DNA of 57,282 nucleotides from Streptomyces ipomoeae 91-03 (GTDB lineage Bacteria > Actinomycetota > Actinomycetes > Streptomycetales > Streptomycetaceae), in the NCBI RefSeq assembly GCF_000317595.1, contig NZ_AEJC01000255.1, positions 1-57,282 of the forward strand, written 5' to 3'. The notes beneath the pieces are model-generated. The model was not told the origin of the DNA. It saw only the letters and a list, made by a program, of their open reading frames with translations, and searched no databases. The translations under genes were made by a program, and so were the position numbers. The first letter of the stretch is position 1. Each line of letters begins with the position of its first letter. This document shows positions 9,441 to 17,529 of this stretch, one piece after another.

Positions 9441-10439
9441 TTGTCCGATCAGAAATTCACTGTGATTGAACTTTGCGCAGGCGTTGGGGGGCAGGCCCTT
9501 GGGCTGGAGCAAGCGGGGTTCGACATAAGAGCGGCTGTCGACATCGACCAGGACAGTTGCGGGACCCTCTCCCACAACAGGCCTCACTGGCACACGATCC
9601 ACGACGACCTCAAACGCATCGATCCGATGGACCATGTTGCGTTGGACCATGCGGACGTCCTGAGCTGCGGACTTCCGCGCTCCCCCTACACAGTCGCCGG
9701 AAAGCAGCTGGCCACGGAGGACAAGCGCGACACCCTGCAGGCCGTCCTGGACATGGCTTCCTTCGTCAGGCCTCGAGTTCTCCTGCTCGAGAACATCCCT
9801 ACGTTCCTCAACGCCGCGAAGTTCGAAGGCGAGCGTCAGAAGGTCCGCGAGGCTGTGGAGGACCTGGGCTACGAGATGGTGTCCTCGGTGCTCACAGCCA
9901 CGGACTTTGGCGTACCTCAGCACCGAGCCCACGGGTTCATGGTCGCGATGCACCCCGAAGACTTGGCCCATTTCGAATGGCCCGAACCCGCTGGGGCCCC
10001 CTGCGCGAGTCTGGGGGCCACTCTGTTCGAGTCAATGTCTTCGAGAGGATGGCCGGAAGCCGCGGACTGGGCAGCCCACGCATCGGAGCCGGCCCCGCTG
10101 ATCATGGGTGGGGCAACCGGCCGTGGTGGCGCGGACCTCGGCGCAAGCCGCGCGAAGGCGATGTGGGCCCGATGGGGCATCTACGGTGGAAGTATCGGCG
10201 ATGCGGTACCTGGCCCCGACTTCCGGCTGAATCGTGAGATCGAGCCACGTTTCGGCCTTCCGCGGCTCACTGTGGATCAGGTGGCCCTCCTCCAGGGCTT
10301 CTCACCTGAGTGGAAGATCCTTGGCCGCAAGACGTCCGCATACCGGCAGATCAGTCAGACAACGCCACCACCGATCGCTGCGGCTCTCGGACGTCGGATC
10401 GCCACCGCCTTGCGGGGGTCGCCCCGCACGCTGCCGTAA
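9441..10439 (+). CDS. C5-cytosine methyltransferase homologue with catalytic Cys replaced by Arg
   Basis: A 332-aa protein starting at TTG behind GAGAGGGGGAG. It has motif I (IELCAGVGGQALGLEQAG), motif VI (LLLENIPTF) and a C-terminal motif X-like helix (PPPIAAALGRRIATAL). Motif IV should read like GG-V-P-C-P-P-F-S-V-A-G-K but reads CGLPRSPYTVAGK, so the nucleophilic Cys is Arg80; the codon is CGC, one transition from TGC. Motif VIII is also off-consensus (PQHRAHGF instead of Q-x-R-x-R). The rest of the frame is intact. I infer a catalytically dead protein that may bind DNA or the partner methyltransferase 82 bp downstream, or a recently inactivated enzyme. A sequencing error is possible, but motif VIII argues against that alone. 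Confidence 0.85.
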   Translation: MSDQKFTVIELCAGVGGQALGLEQAGFDIRAAVDIDQDSCGTLSHNRPHWHTIHDDLKRIDPMDHVALDHADVLSCGLPRSPYTVAGKQLATEDKRDTLQAVLDMASFVRPRVLLLENIPTFLNAAKFEGERQKVREAVEDLGYEMVSSVLTATDFGVPQHRAHGFMVAMHPEDLAHFEWPEPAGAPCASLGATLFESMSSRGWPEAADWAAHASEPAPLIMGGATGRGGADLGASRAKAMWARWGIYGGSIGDAVPGPDFRLNREIEPRFGLPRLTVDQVALLQGFSPEWKILGRKTSAYRQISQTTPPPIAAALGRRIATALRGSPRTLP

Positions 10440-10521
10440 CCGCATCAGGGCTTGACCTGCGGGGAGCGAGATACTGGACTCCAGCATGACATCTCGTTGA
10501 TCAGCATTAGACTGCATCATC

Positions 10522-11763
10522 ATGACCACCACTTCGACCGATCCAGCCACCGGCGCAGCGCCGGACGACTCTTCGATCAAGGTGGTTGATCTTTTTTCAG
10601 GTGCGGGGGGCTTCTCAGCAGGGTTCCGCGCTTACGAACCGGCCGGGCCGGGATCTTCACCGTTCGAGTCCGTTGCAGCTGTCGAGTACGACGAGGCAGC
10701 GGCAGCCACGTACGCGGTGAACTTCGGTGCGTCCCATGTCGCCAACGTCGACATCGCAACATGGGACCCCGAGCCATACAGGGACAAGGTGGACGTCATC
10801 ATGGGCGGTCCGCCTTGCCAGGGCTTCTCGGCGCTACACCGAAACAACCCCGAGAAGCCCAAGGTCGATGACCCACGCAATCGCCTCTGGGTCGAGTACG
10901 TCCGTGTTGTCAGGGCGATCAATCCCAAGATCTTCGTTCTGGAGAACGTGGACCGCTTCCTGAAGTCACAGGAATTCGAGAGCCTCCAGGCGGCCACGTC
11001 CGACGGCGGGCCGCTCGCCAACTACACCCTGCGATGGAAAATCCTCAACGCAGCCGACTACGGCGTGCCGCAAGCTCGCCGGCGGGCCATCGTGATCGCG
11101 ACACGGAACGACCTCGGTGAGCCCATGGAACATCCTCGCCCCACGCATGCCCGTGATGCCGGGCCCCAGCAGCCGAGCCTCAATGGACTCGACGGCCCAG
11201 AGCAGCAGCTCCTTCCATGGGTTCCTGTGTGGCAAGAGGTGTTCTCTCGCACACCCGAGGCAGCCCCTGAACTGAACCTCCCCGAGCGCACCGACAAGCC
11301 GCTGGGAGTGACTCTGCCGGGCCCGTACAAGACAACAGAACTCCACATCGGCCGCAATCCGACACCTTTGTCCCGAGCGCGGTACAGAGCCATTCCTCCA
11401 GGTGGCAACCGTCATGATCTCCGCGACCGGTGGGCCGAGATCGAAGGCGTCAACACCTACCTTTCGACGAAGAGCTGGGACAGCCACAACAGCGGATCCG
11501 GCGACGTCATGGGACGCATGCACGCCAATCGACCTTCTGTCACGATCCGCACGGAGTTCTACAAGCCTGAAAAGGGCCGCTATCTCCACCCGAAGGAAGA
11601 TCGCCCCATCACCCACTATGAAGCCGCTCTGATCCAGGGGTTCCCTCTCGACTTCAAGTGGTTCGGCACCAAGGTGGAGATCGCGCGTCAGATCGGCAAC
11701 GCTGTCCCGATCGGTCTGGGCCGTGCCCTTGCCCAGGCGATCCATGAGCGCCTAGAAGGGTGA
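10522..11763 (+). CDS. DNA (cytosine-5-)-methyltransferase, intact motifs
   Basis: A 413-aa enzyme. Motif I VVDLFSGAGGFSAGF is at ~22-36, motif IV IMGGPPCQGFSALHR carries the catalytic Cys at ~100, motif VI FVLENVDRF is at ~139, motif VIII ADYGVPQARRRAIVIAT is at ~178, and motif X ARQIGNAVPIGLGRALAQAI is near the end. The ~150 residues between VIII and IX are the target-recognition region. It transfers methyl from SAM to C5 of cytosine and is the only evidently active modification enzyme of the island. Its 3' end overlaps the oppositely oriented DUF6339 gene by 12 bp. An 82-bp gap before it may hold its own promoter (TTGACC at 10453). Confidence 0.94.
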   Translation: MTTTSTDPATGAAPDDSSIKVVDLFSGAGGFSAGFRAYEPAGPGSSPFESVAAVEYDEAAAATYAVNFGASHVANVDIATWDPEPYRDKVDVIMGGPPCQGFSALHRNNPEKPKVDDPRNRLWVEYVRVVRAINPKIFVLENVDRFLKSQEFESLQAATSDGGPLANYTLRWKILNAADYGVPQARRRAIVIATRNDLGEPMEHPRPTHARDAGPQQPSLNGLDGPEQQLLPWVPVWQEVFSRTPEAAPELNLPERTDKPLGVTLPGPYKTTELHIGRNPTPLSRARYRAIPPGGNRHDLRDRWAEIEGVNTYLSTKSWDSHNSGSGDVMGRMHANRPSVTIRTEFYKPEKGRYLHPKEDRPITHYEAALIQGFPLDFKWFGTKVEIARQIGNAVPIGLGRALAQAIHERLEG

Positions 11764-12675
11764 GTAGGGCTTGTCGAGGCTGACACCCATCCTTGGCAAC
11801 GGCACTTCCCCACTCGGCTCCTTTCCCCGCACAGGGGCCTCGGCGAAAAGTTCCTCGAAGCGCTGCACCAACACGTCCACCGAGGTCCGCGGAATCCTGC
11901 CGTCATCCGGACCGTCCGGCAAGCTGTCCATGGGGATGGGCCCGGCGTTCTCGGCTTCGGCAATCCAGTAACGCCGAGCCTCCGCATCCGGACCGTCATC
12001 CGGCGCCAGGACGTCGTACAGCAGCGTGCTCCCTGCGGCATTGATCGCGGTTCCAAGGCCGTTCACGTCGCGGCCGGTCCGCACCAGCCCGCGTTCGAGA
12101 AGGCGCACAACCGCACGCGCCGTGGGACGGTGATCAATGATTTCGTAGCGGAGCACGGTGTTCAGCACATCTTGAACCTTGCAGGCAAGAACGGCGGGCT
12201 CGTAGTCGTCCCCATCACGAAACATCTCGGCAGCCCACCAAAGGCGAGCAAATGTCTGCTTGTAGTGCACACCGACGAAGCGGTCCGCCGTGGCACGCTC
12301 GCCCTCTTTGGTGAACCCCTTGTGCCGCCATAGCACATAATCCGGCGCGACCACGAGTGCCAGGAAGTTCCACAGCCCGCTGTTCGCCGCCTCACGCCTG
12401 GTCATCCTCATCGTTGCGTGCAGTCGCGGAGCCAACCAGCTGTCAGCCGCTGCTCGATCGTCCTCGTATCTGCGTCGCGCCTCATTGAGCAGCTGCCGCA
12501 CGGGGGCCACTCTCCAACGCGCTGCAGGAGGATCGACGGTTTGCCCAACCCTGAGCAGAGCCACTTTCGGAGGCTGTTCGCCCCCGGAGAGCACGCTGTG
12601 TGTCAAGTACTTGGCGGCAGCGACATCTGGCATCAGAGAGAAGTACTCAGGAAGATCCATGGAATAGCTACTCAT
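11752..12675 (-). CDS. DUF6339-like protein of the defence island
   Basis: A 307-aa soluble protein with no catalytic motif I can name. Visible landmarks are SGLWNFLALVVAPDYVLWRH, RFVGVHYKQTFARLWWAAE and IDHRPTARAVVRLLE, a pattern I associate with the DUF6339 family, which has no assigned function. It is the third gene of the - strand arm, 9 bp after the preceding stop. ATG 12675 follows GGGGCGACCG, with ATG at codon 6 as an alternative. The Trp/Arg-rich helical core suggests a DNA- or protein-binding subunit, but this is inference. Its tail-to-tail overlap with the active methyltransferase ties the two arms together. Confidence 0.65.
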   Translation of the reverse strand: MSSYSMDLPEYFSLMPDVAAAKYLTHSVLSGGEQPPKVALLRVGQTVDPPAARWRVAPVRQLLNEARRRYEDDRAAADSWLAPRLHATMRMTRREAANSGLWNFLALVVAPDYVLWRHKGFTKEGERATADRFVGVHYKQTFARLWWAAEMFRDGDDYEPAVLACKVQDVLNTVLRYEIIDHRPTARAVVRLLERGLVRTGRDVNGLGTAINAAGSTLLYDVLAPDDGPDAEARRYWIAEAENAGPIPMDSLPDGPDDGRIPRTSVDVLVQRFEELFAEAPVRGKEPSGEVPLPRMGVSLDKPYSPF

Positions 12676-12684
12676 CGGTCGCCC

Positions 12685-13644
12685 CTATTCTCCAGCCCTG
12701 CTCAGCGCCCGCAAGCCGTTGCCGAGGTTCCTGCCGACCTTCGCACGTCGTGCTGCTGCGTACTGGATTCGAGGCTGCAGATCCTGCCAGCCCCCCTCTG
12801 TCCGCCGCAGATGGATCTCCAACAGGGCATCCGCTGGCGAGAGTTCGGGAAGGACATCCGGGAGCATGGATCGCAGTACGCCGTCCTTCCACCCCGCCGG
12901 CCAATGAGGCGTACCGTCGTCATCCAACTCGACATCACCGACCGCCGCGTGGAACATCGCTATCCATGCCTCTGTCGCGATCTGTGCGGCAAGCATCCCT
13001 CTCACGGACTTCTCCATCGTCCCACCGCCTCCATTCAGGAACCCGGCAAGACCTTCGAAGCCCGTATTGAGGTGGACAGTCGGCATGTCCCCTGTGGTCT
13101 CCACCAGCCAAGGTGCGTCCTTGAAGGGGCGAAGCCATTCCTGTGGGCCATTGCGAAAGTCGATCTCCTGAATGTTCAGCTCTTGTTTGCGCGTCGGCGT
13201 ACGTTCATTGATCTCAACGGACCATGTCCCCTCAGCCGCGCCGATGAGCCGTCCAGGTTCCCCATCTACAGTAGCGACGACACTGATCGCGAGCGATGCG
13301 CGAGCGTGGTGATCATCTCGCGCGAACCTCAGGCTGCCGATCCAACTACCTTCACCAGCCGGAGAGAGCTTGGTGGTTGCGCGAGCGTTGGTTGCCGGCT
13401 CAGTCAGCGTTGCGACACATGCGACATCGCTCCACGGCCCGGTCGCCAGTTCCTTTGCGGGCAATGTGGCTCGCAGGTCCAGTCGAGCCTCGTCCCATTG
13501 AGAGCGTTCAGCTTCGTGCAGTGCGACAACCCTCTGTTCACGCGAGATCATGCCTATGGGAAGAGCCCGACCGTCCAGTCTCGCCCCGGTTACCTCGAAC
13601 GTGGTTTCACCACCCAGAGTGGGATAAGGGAACACGATGTTCAC
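12685..13644 (-). CDS. Unrecognised protein between HTH-GHKL and DUF6339
   Basis: A 319-aa protein whose GTG start overlaps the previous stop (GTGA), so it is translationally coupled to the HTH-GHKL gene. I do not recognise a family. The first ~150 residues look β-rich (TTFEVTGARLDG, ASLAISVVATVDGE), and the second half is helical with a Gly run (NTGFEGLAGFLNGGGGTME), ending in RAKVGRNLGNGLRALSRAGE. There is no signal peptide, membrane segment or nuclease motif. Conserved position between an ATPase and DUF6339 would mark it as a structural subunit; a gene-neighbourhood search is the test. Confidence 0.6.
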   Translation of the reverse strand: MNIVFPYPTLGGETTFEVTGARLDGRALPIGMISREQRVVALHEAERSQWDEARLDLRATLPAKELATGPWSDVACVATLTEPATNARATTKLSPAGEGSWIGSLRFARDDHHARASLAISVVATVDGEPGRLIGAAEGTWSVEINERTPTRKQELNIQEIDFRNGPQEWLRPFKDAPWLVETTGDMPTVHLNTGFEGLAGFLNGGGGTMEKSVRGMLAAQIATEAWIAMFHAAVGDVELDDDGTPHWPAGWKDGVLRSMLPDVLPELSPADALLEIHLRRTEGGWQDLQPRIQYAAARRAKVGRNLGNGLRALSRAGE

Positions 13645-15743
13645 GCTTGTACGCTCTTCCCCTTCTGTAGATCTATGATCAGCCGCGCGTGGCGGGCTGT
13701 CACGGGGTGACTGGCCACGTCGGTAACCCCGCTGAAGGACGCGGTGGCCACGCCTGGTTCAAAGTGCAGAATGCCGTCTTCCACTCGACAGTTCTCTCCG
13801 GGGTTGAGCTTCGCCCATTCCACCGACGGCTTTCCTCCAGAACGGACATCGAACTTTGCGACCGGGACGAGCAGCCAGGGGTCCTCACGTCGTGGCAACT
13901 TGACCTCGACCCTGACGTTCCAGGCCCCGCGTGTGTCGACCTCACCTTCGACGTGCCGGACCACCGGATGCCGCTCAGGGCGTCGGACCTCTGTGGAGTA
14001 CGCGTCGATACGTAGCAGCTCGCGTAGAACGGCAGGGCCGCCCTCAGGCCTCGTCTCACGACGGCCGACCAGTCCTCGCACCGCTGCCGTCATGGCCTTT
14101 CGGAACTCGTCAATTCGGGCTCGTGCCCCGCGGGCATAGGTCGTGACCAGGTCTTCGGTCTTGGTCCAGTCGTTGTGTTCCGGCGGTTCGGAGGCACGCA
14201 GGAACATCTCCGCCAATTCGACGTCCTCGCCCTTCCTCCCCGTCGCCCGCCCCGCCAGAAGGACCGCTTGAAAGGCATCGGTGCTCAATGGAAGGTCTAC
14301 GACTCGGCGAGTCATGACCGTCATGCGGTTGCCCCTCATGCACACGAGCCGATTGGGCTCCAGGGCCTCGTCCTCTGCCGCCGTGACCAGAAGAACTGTC
14401 TTGTGTTCAACCCCGACTCCCGGACGACCTCTCACGTCCTTGCGTGGGGGTACCCACAATGAGACGTGGGTCATGGCCACTTGGGTTGTGTCGGTTCGCT
14501 GTTCGACGGTCTCGCCGTCAAGAAAGGCCTTGAGCGCGCGTGTCCGAGCAGGCTGATGCCGCGATGGATCCACCTTTTCTGCGGGTATGACGACTTGACC
14601 GTTGCGCAAGGTCGTCACAGAAGCCTCCAACACGGGACGGCCGTCCCGTCCGGATGTCATGGCAGCCCAGAAGTTGTCCGCCAGGGATCTGACCAACTTC
14701 TCGTGCATCTCCTGCAGGCTCTCCGCATCACCAGCGGCGTCGTGAGCGCCGACGATGAGAAACGAGGTACCTGGGTCACGGCTCTCGCGTTCCACGTAGA
14801 GGGATCTCGCCGTCTCTTCGTCCGCCCACCATGAGCGTGCGACACCTTCACGTCCCGGTTCAGTGTCCGCCTCACCAAGGCCGGCGAGCCCTGCGTAGGC
14901 ACGTCCGCCAGTCTCGTGCCAGGGCAGTTCGAGACGGCCGAAGATGCGCCGTTCATGGCGTCCCTCATGCGCACGGGAAAGTGTGCTGTTGACAAGAACA
15001 AGCCCGATGCGGCTCGTGGCCCAGAGCGTGATCTTTCCCAAACCGTACGAGCCACCGGCCACGCCGCTGTCCTTGTGACTGTTGAGCTGATCGCGGAGCA
15101 CCGCGGCGAACTTGCTGTCGTCGCCGTAGTCAGGCCCAGTCAGCCCCGTGCAGTTGTAGTCATCCACACGCAGCAGCAGCAAGGTGTCGGACTCCCGCAT
15201 CTCGCGTAGTCCCTCGGCAATGACGCGGCCGACCTTGTGCTTCTGTGTGGCAGCTGCTTCAAGGTGCGGCTCGATCTCGTTCCAGCGCAACGCATCCTGG
15301 AAGGTCCTGAGGTGCTCACCCGACAGTTCGTTGAGGGTGTATCGCACGCGCACCGGCCGACTTGGATCAAGCTGTTCATCCAGGCTGTTCTGTGTTGCCT
15401 CCCGCGCCAGCACCGCGACATCGGCCTCGAACGCGAAAGCCGCGGCGTTGCCGAACTCTCGGCCACCATCCGCGTGCGCTGGTCGAGGAAGCCACTGGAC
15501 AGGACGCCGTGTCACGACATCCAGTGTGCGGTTGTGGACGGTCGCCTCGTCCGTGCCCAGAGCAGCCGCGATCGCCCGTTTCCTGTCCTCGCGAGGTTCG
15601 GCTCGCCCGGTAACCCATGCGGAGACGGCTGCCGGAGTCACGTTGAGCATGTCCGCCAAGGCGGTCTGAGTCATGTTCTGTTTGCGCAGTTGTCGTTCGA
15701 GCCAGATGCCGAACTCTTGGGCGCGATTGGCCGCCTCTTCCAC
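13641..15743 (-). CDS. XRE-HTH/GHKL ATPase fusion protein
   Basis: A ~700-aa protein from GTG 15743, behind GGAG. Residues ~20-65 form an XRE-type HTH (MTQTALADMLNVTPAAVSAW). A GHKL ATPase domain follows from ~105: motif N LAREATQNSLDEQLD (~115-130), a D-x-x-x-x-G-L box in RVDDYNCTGLTG, and the G-rich lid GGSYGLGKITLWAT. The downstream ~350 residues resemble no family I know. It is a second GHKL ATPase in the same island, facing the MutL/MORC-like one. It heads a - strand operon with the unrecognised gene and DUF6339. The HTH could recognise the operon's own promoter or a target site; both are inference. The IS1380 element lies 165 bp upstream. Confidence 0.8.
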   Translation of the reverse strand: MEEAANRAQEFGIWLERQLRKQNMTQTALADMLNVTPAAVSAWVTGRAEPREDRKRAIAAALGTDEATVHNRTLDVVTRRPVQWLPRPAHADGGREFGNAAAFAFEADVAVLAREATQNSLDEQLDPSRPVRVRYTLNELSGEHLRTFQDALRWNEIEPHLEAAATQKHKVGRVIAEGLREMRESDTLLLLRVDDYNCTGLTGPDYGDDSKFAAVLRDQLNSHKDSGVAGGSYGLGKITLWATSRIGLVLVNSTLSRAHEGRHERRIFGRLELPWHETGGRAYAGLAGLGEADTEPGREGVARSWWADEETARSLYVERESRDPGTSFLIVGAHDAAGDAESLQEMHEKLVRSLADNFWAAMTSGRDGRPVLEASVTTLRNGQVVIPAEKVDPSRHQPARTRALKAFLDGETVEQRTDTTQVAMTHVSLWVPPRKDVRGRPGVGVEHKTVLLVTAAEDEALEPNRLVCMRGNRMTVMTRRVVDLPLSTDAFQAVLLAGRATGRKGEDVELAEMFLRASEPPEHNDWTKTEDLVTTYARGARARIDEFRKAMTAAVRGLVGRRETRPEGGPAVLRELLRIDAYSTEVRRPERHPVVRHVEGEVDTRGAWNVRVEVKLPRREDPWLLVPVAKFDVRSGGKPSVEWAKLNPGENCRVEDGILHFEPGVATASFSGVTDVASHPVTARHARLIIDLQKGKSVQA

Positions 15744-15861
15744 CGCATCTCCTTGATGGATCAAGCCGAAGGGAGATCGTATCAAGGGATATTTGAATAG
15801 ATGGAGAACCCACAAAAGTTGGTTGTTTCCAGGTTCGAAGGGCGGCCCGCGCGCATCCGCC

Positions 15862-15904
15862 CTATCCTCTCCCGGCCACCCTGAAGGCTTCGTCCTCGCG
15901 AGAG
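15862..15904 (-). pseudogene. Severed 3' end of the HATPase gene
   Basis: Removing the IS1380 element and one CTAG copy joins the HATPase reading frame (17530-18213) to this stretch in frame. It adds SREDEAFRVAGRG and a TAG stop at 15862-15864. It is therefore the original C-terminal coding end, now cut off. Confidence 0.75.
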
Positions 15905-15924
15905 CTAGCCTCGATCTTTCTTGA

Positions 15925-15960
15925 GGGTCCGCCGACGGAGTCGGTGGACCCTTTTGCTTT
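15925..15960 (+). terminator. Hairpin terminator inside the IS1380 left end
   Basis: A 12-bp stem (GGGTCCGCCGAC with GTCGGTGGACCC, one G-U pair) with loop GGA is followed by TTTTGCTTT. In the + direction it would stop transcripts entering the element antisense to the transposase gene. Confidence 0.7.
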
Positions 15961-16067
15961 CCGGAGCTGATGCCGGGCAGGCCGGTGGCCCGGCTGTCGC
16001 GTCGGGTGGGCGCCGGGTTCCACTGCCCGGGGCGGGTGATGCTGTCGCAGGGACGGTGGGTTGCTGG

Positions 16068-17444
16068 TCAGCCGGGGTCGGGCAGGAGCGCGAGCCGTTC
16101 AAGGGCGGCGGTGATCTCGCCGGTCCAGGGCCAGTGCCGGGCGAGGCGGAGAATCCTGCGCCGACTGGTGGTGACGAGCTGGCCGGCTGCGGAAAACAGG
16201 CGGAACCGCAAGCGACGCGGTTCCCAGAGCCTCGCCCGGCCGGTCAGGGCGAGCATGGGCATCCAGGCCAGCAGGTCGAGCGCGATCTGGACGATCTCCA
16301 TCCAGACCCGGTTCTGGGCGGTGTCGTGCAGGGGCAGGTTGCGCAGGCCGGTGGCCCGGGCAGCCCGGATCCGGTCCTCGGCCCGTGCCCGGAGCCGGTG
16401 ACGGAGTTCGAGCTCGGCGATCGGCCGGCCGGTGGTGTTGGTCGCGAAGCACGTGATCCGCATGCCGTCCGCGTCCGTGATCCTCAACTGGGCGCCGGGA
16501 TGGGGCCTTTCCTTGCGGACGATGAGCCGCATGCCCTTGGGCCAGCCGTTAAGGAGCTTGCCGGTGAGCTCGGCGACCCAGGCCCCGTCCCGGGCCTCAC
16601 CGTCGGCCTCGACGGCCGGGGTCCAGGCCGAGGCGGGGACCTTCAGTACGTGTTCGTGGATCGCTTCGGTGACCGTCATGCCGACCGAGTAGGACAGCCA
16701 TCGGCCCCGCTTCGCGAGCCAGGACACGAAGTCGTGGGTGCCGCCGGCGGAGTCCGTGCGGATCAGCGTCTGCCGCCCGCGCCGGTAGCGCTTGGGCAGT
16801 TGGGCCAGGGCGAGTTGGGCGGTGGTGATGTGGTCGGCGGCGGTGTTGGAGCCCGCGTTTCCCGGTCTGAGGAGGGTGGCGACGGGCTCTCCGGTTCCGC
16901 CCGGTCCGTGGTCGACGAAGGCCGTCAGCGGGTGATGGCCGTAGGTCTTCTTCCAGGTCGCGGCCGCGTCCTGCTTGTCGGAGTGGGCGATCACGAGGAC
17001 GCCATCGAGGTCGACGGTGACCTGACCGTCGGCGTCCGGGGCGTTTTTGCCGGCCAACGACCAGGCACGATGACGGACTTCGGAGCGTGCGGACCGGACG
17101 GCCTGCAGGGCTTTCTCGCCGGATGCGGCGAGGGTGTCGATCAGGCGGGAGACGGTCGGGTCGGAGGCGACCGGGCCGAAGACGGCCGGCTCACACCGCA
17201 GCATGGCGACGTCCGCGAGGCAGTCCCCGCCCAGTGCGACCGCCATGGCGACGTCCAGGAGGATCTTGCCGGGATCGTGGACGGCCCGCGGCTTCCGCCA
17301 CGGAGCCAGAGCTGCGGATATCGCCTGGTCAAGGCCCGTCTTGCGGACCGTCTCCATCAGCAGGACCGCACCGGCCTGCGAGACCACCTGCCGACCGTCT
17401 CCCTGGACACGGACACGTGGGTACGACGAGATAGGCTCTCTCAC
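16068..17444 (-). CDS. IS1380-family transposase
   Basis: A 458-aa transposase with IS1380 family features: the N-terminal block VVSQAGAVLLMETVRKTGLDQAIS, DPGKILLDVAMAVALGGDCLADVAMLR, then VTVDLDGVLVIAHSDKQ (first Asp) and TLIRTDSAGGTHDFVSWL (second Asp). The C-terminal part ends WTGEITAALERLALLPDPG. It starts at GTG within GAGAGAGCC, immediately downstream of a long imperfect palindrome. Full length and no frameshift, so probably active. It mobilises its own element and interrupted the 3' end of the adjacent HATPase gene. Confidence 0.93.
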   Translation of the reverse strand: MREPISSYPRVRVQGDGRQVVSQAGAVLLMETVRKTGLDQAISAALAPWRKPRAVHDPGKILLDVAMAVALGGDCLADVAMLRCEPAVFGPVASDPTVSRLIDTLAASGEKALQAVRSARSEVRHRAWSLAGKNAPDADGQVTVDLDGVLVIAHSDKQDAAATWKKTYGHHPLTAFVDHGPGGTGEPVATLLRPGNAGSNTAADHITTAQLALAQLPKRYRRGRQTLIRTDSAGGTHDFVSWLAKRGRWLSYSVGMTVTEAIHEHVLKVPASAWTPAVEADGEARDGAWVAELTGKLLNGWPKGMRLIVRKERPHPGAQLRITDADGMRITCFATNTTGRPIAELELRHRLRARAEDRIRAARATGLRNLPLHDTAQNRVWMEIVQIALDLLAWMPMLALTGRARLWEPRRLRFRLFSAAGQLVTTSRRRILRLARHWPWTGEITAALERLALLPDPG

Positions 17445-17446
17445 CT

Positions 17447-17519
17447 GGAAAGTGCTCTTTTCCTTGCAGCCAACAGGACCCTCAGCAAGTCCTATCGTTG
17501 CAGGTCAAGGGCACTTTCC
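17447..17519 (-). repeat. Long imperfect palindrome in the transposase leader
   Basis: GGAAAGTGC (17447-17455) pairs with GCACTTTCC (17511-17519), and CCTTGCA/AACAGGAC-like inner segments pair with GTCCTAT/TTGCAGGTCAAGG. The fold would lie directly before the transposase GTG (17444) and could mask its ribosome-binding site, limiting transposition. Pairing is seen; the effect is inferred. Confidence 0.5.
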
Positions 17520-17529
17520 GTGTTTCTGA

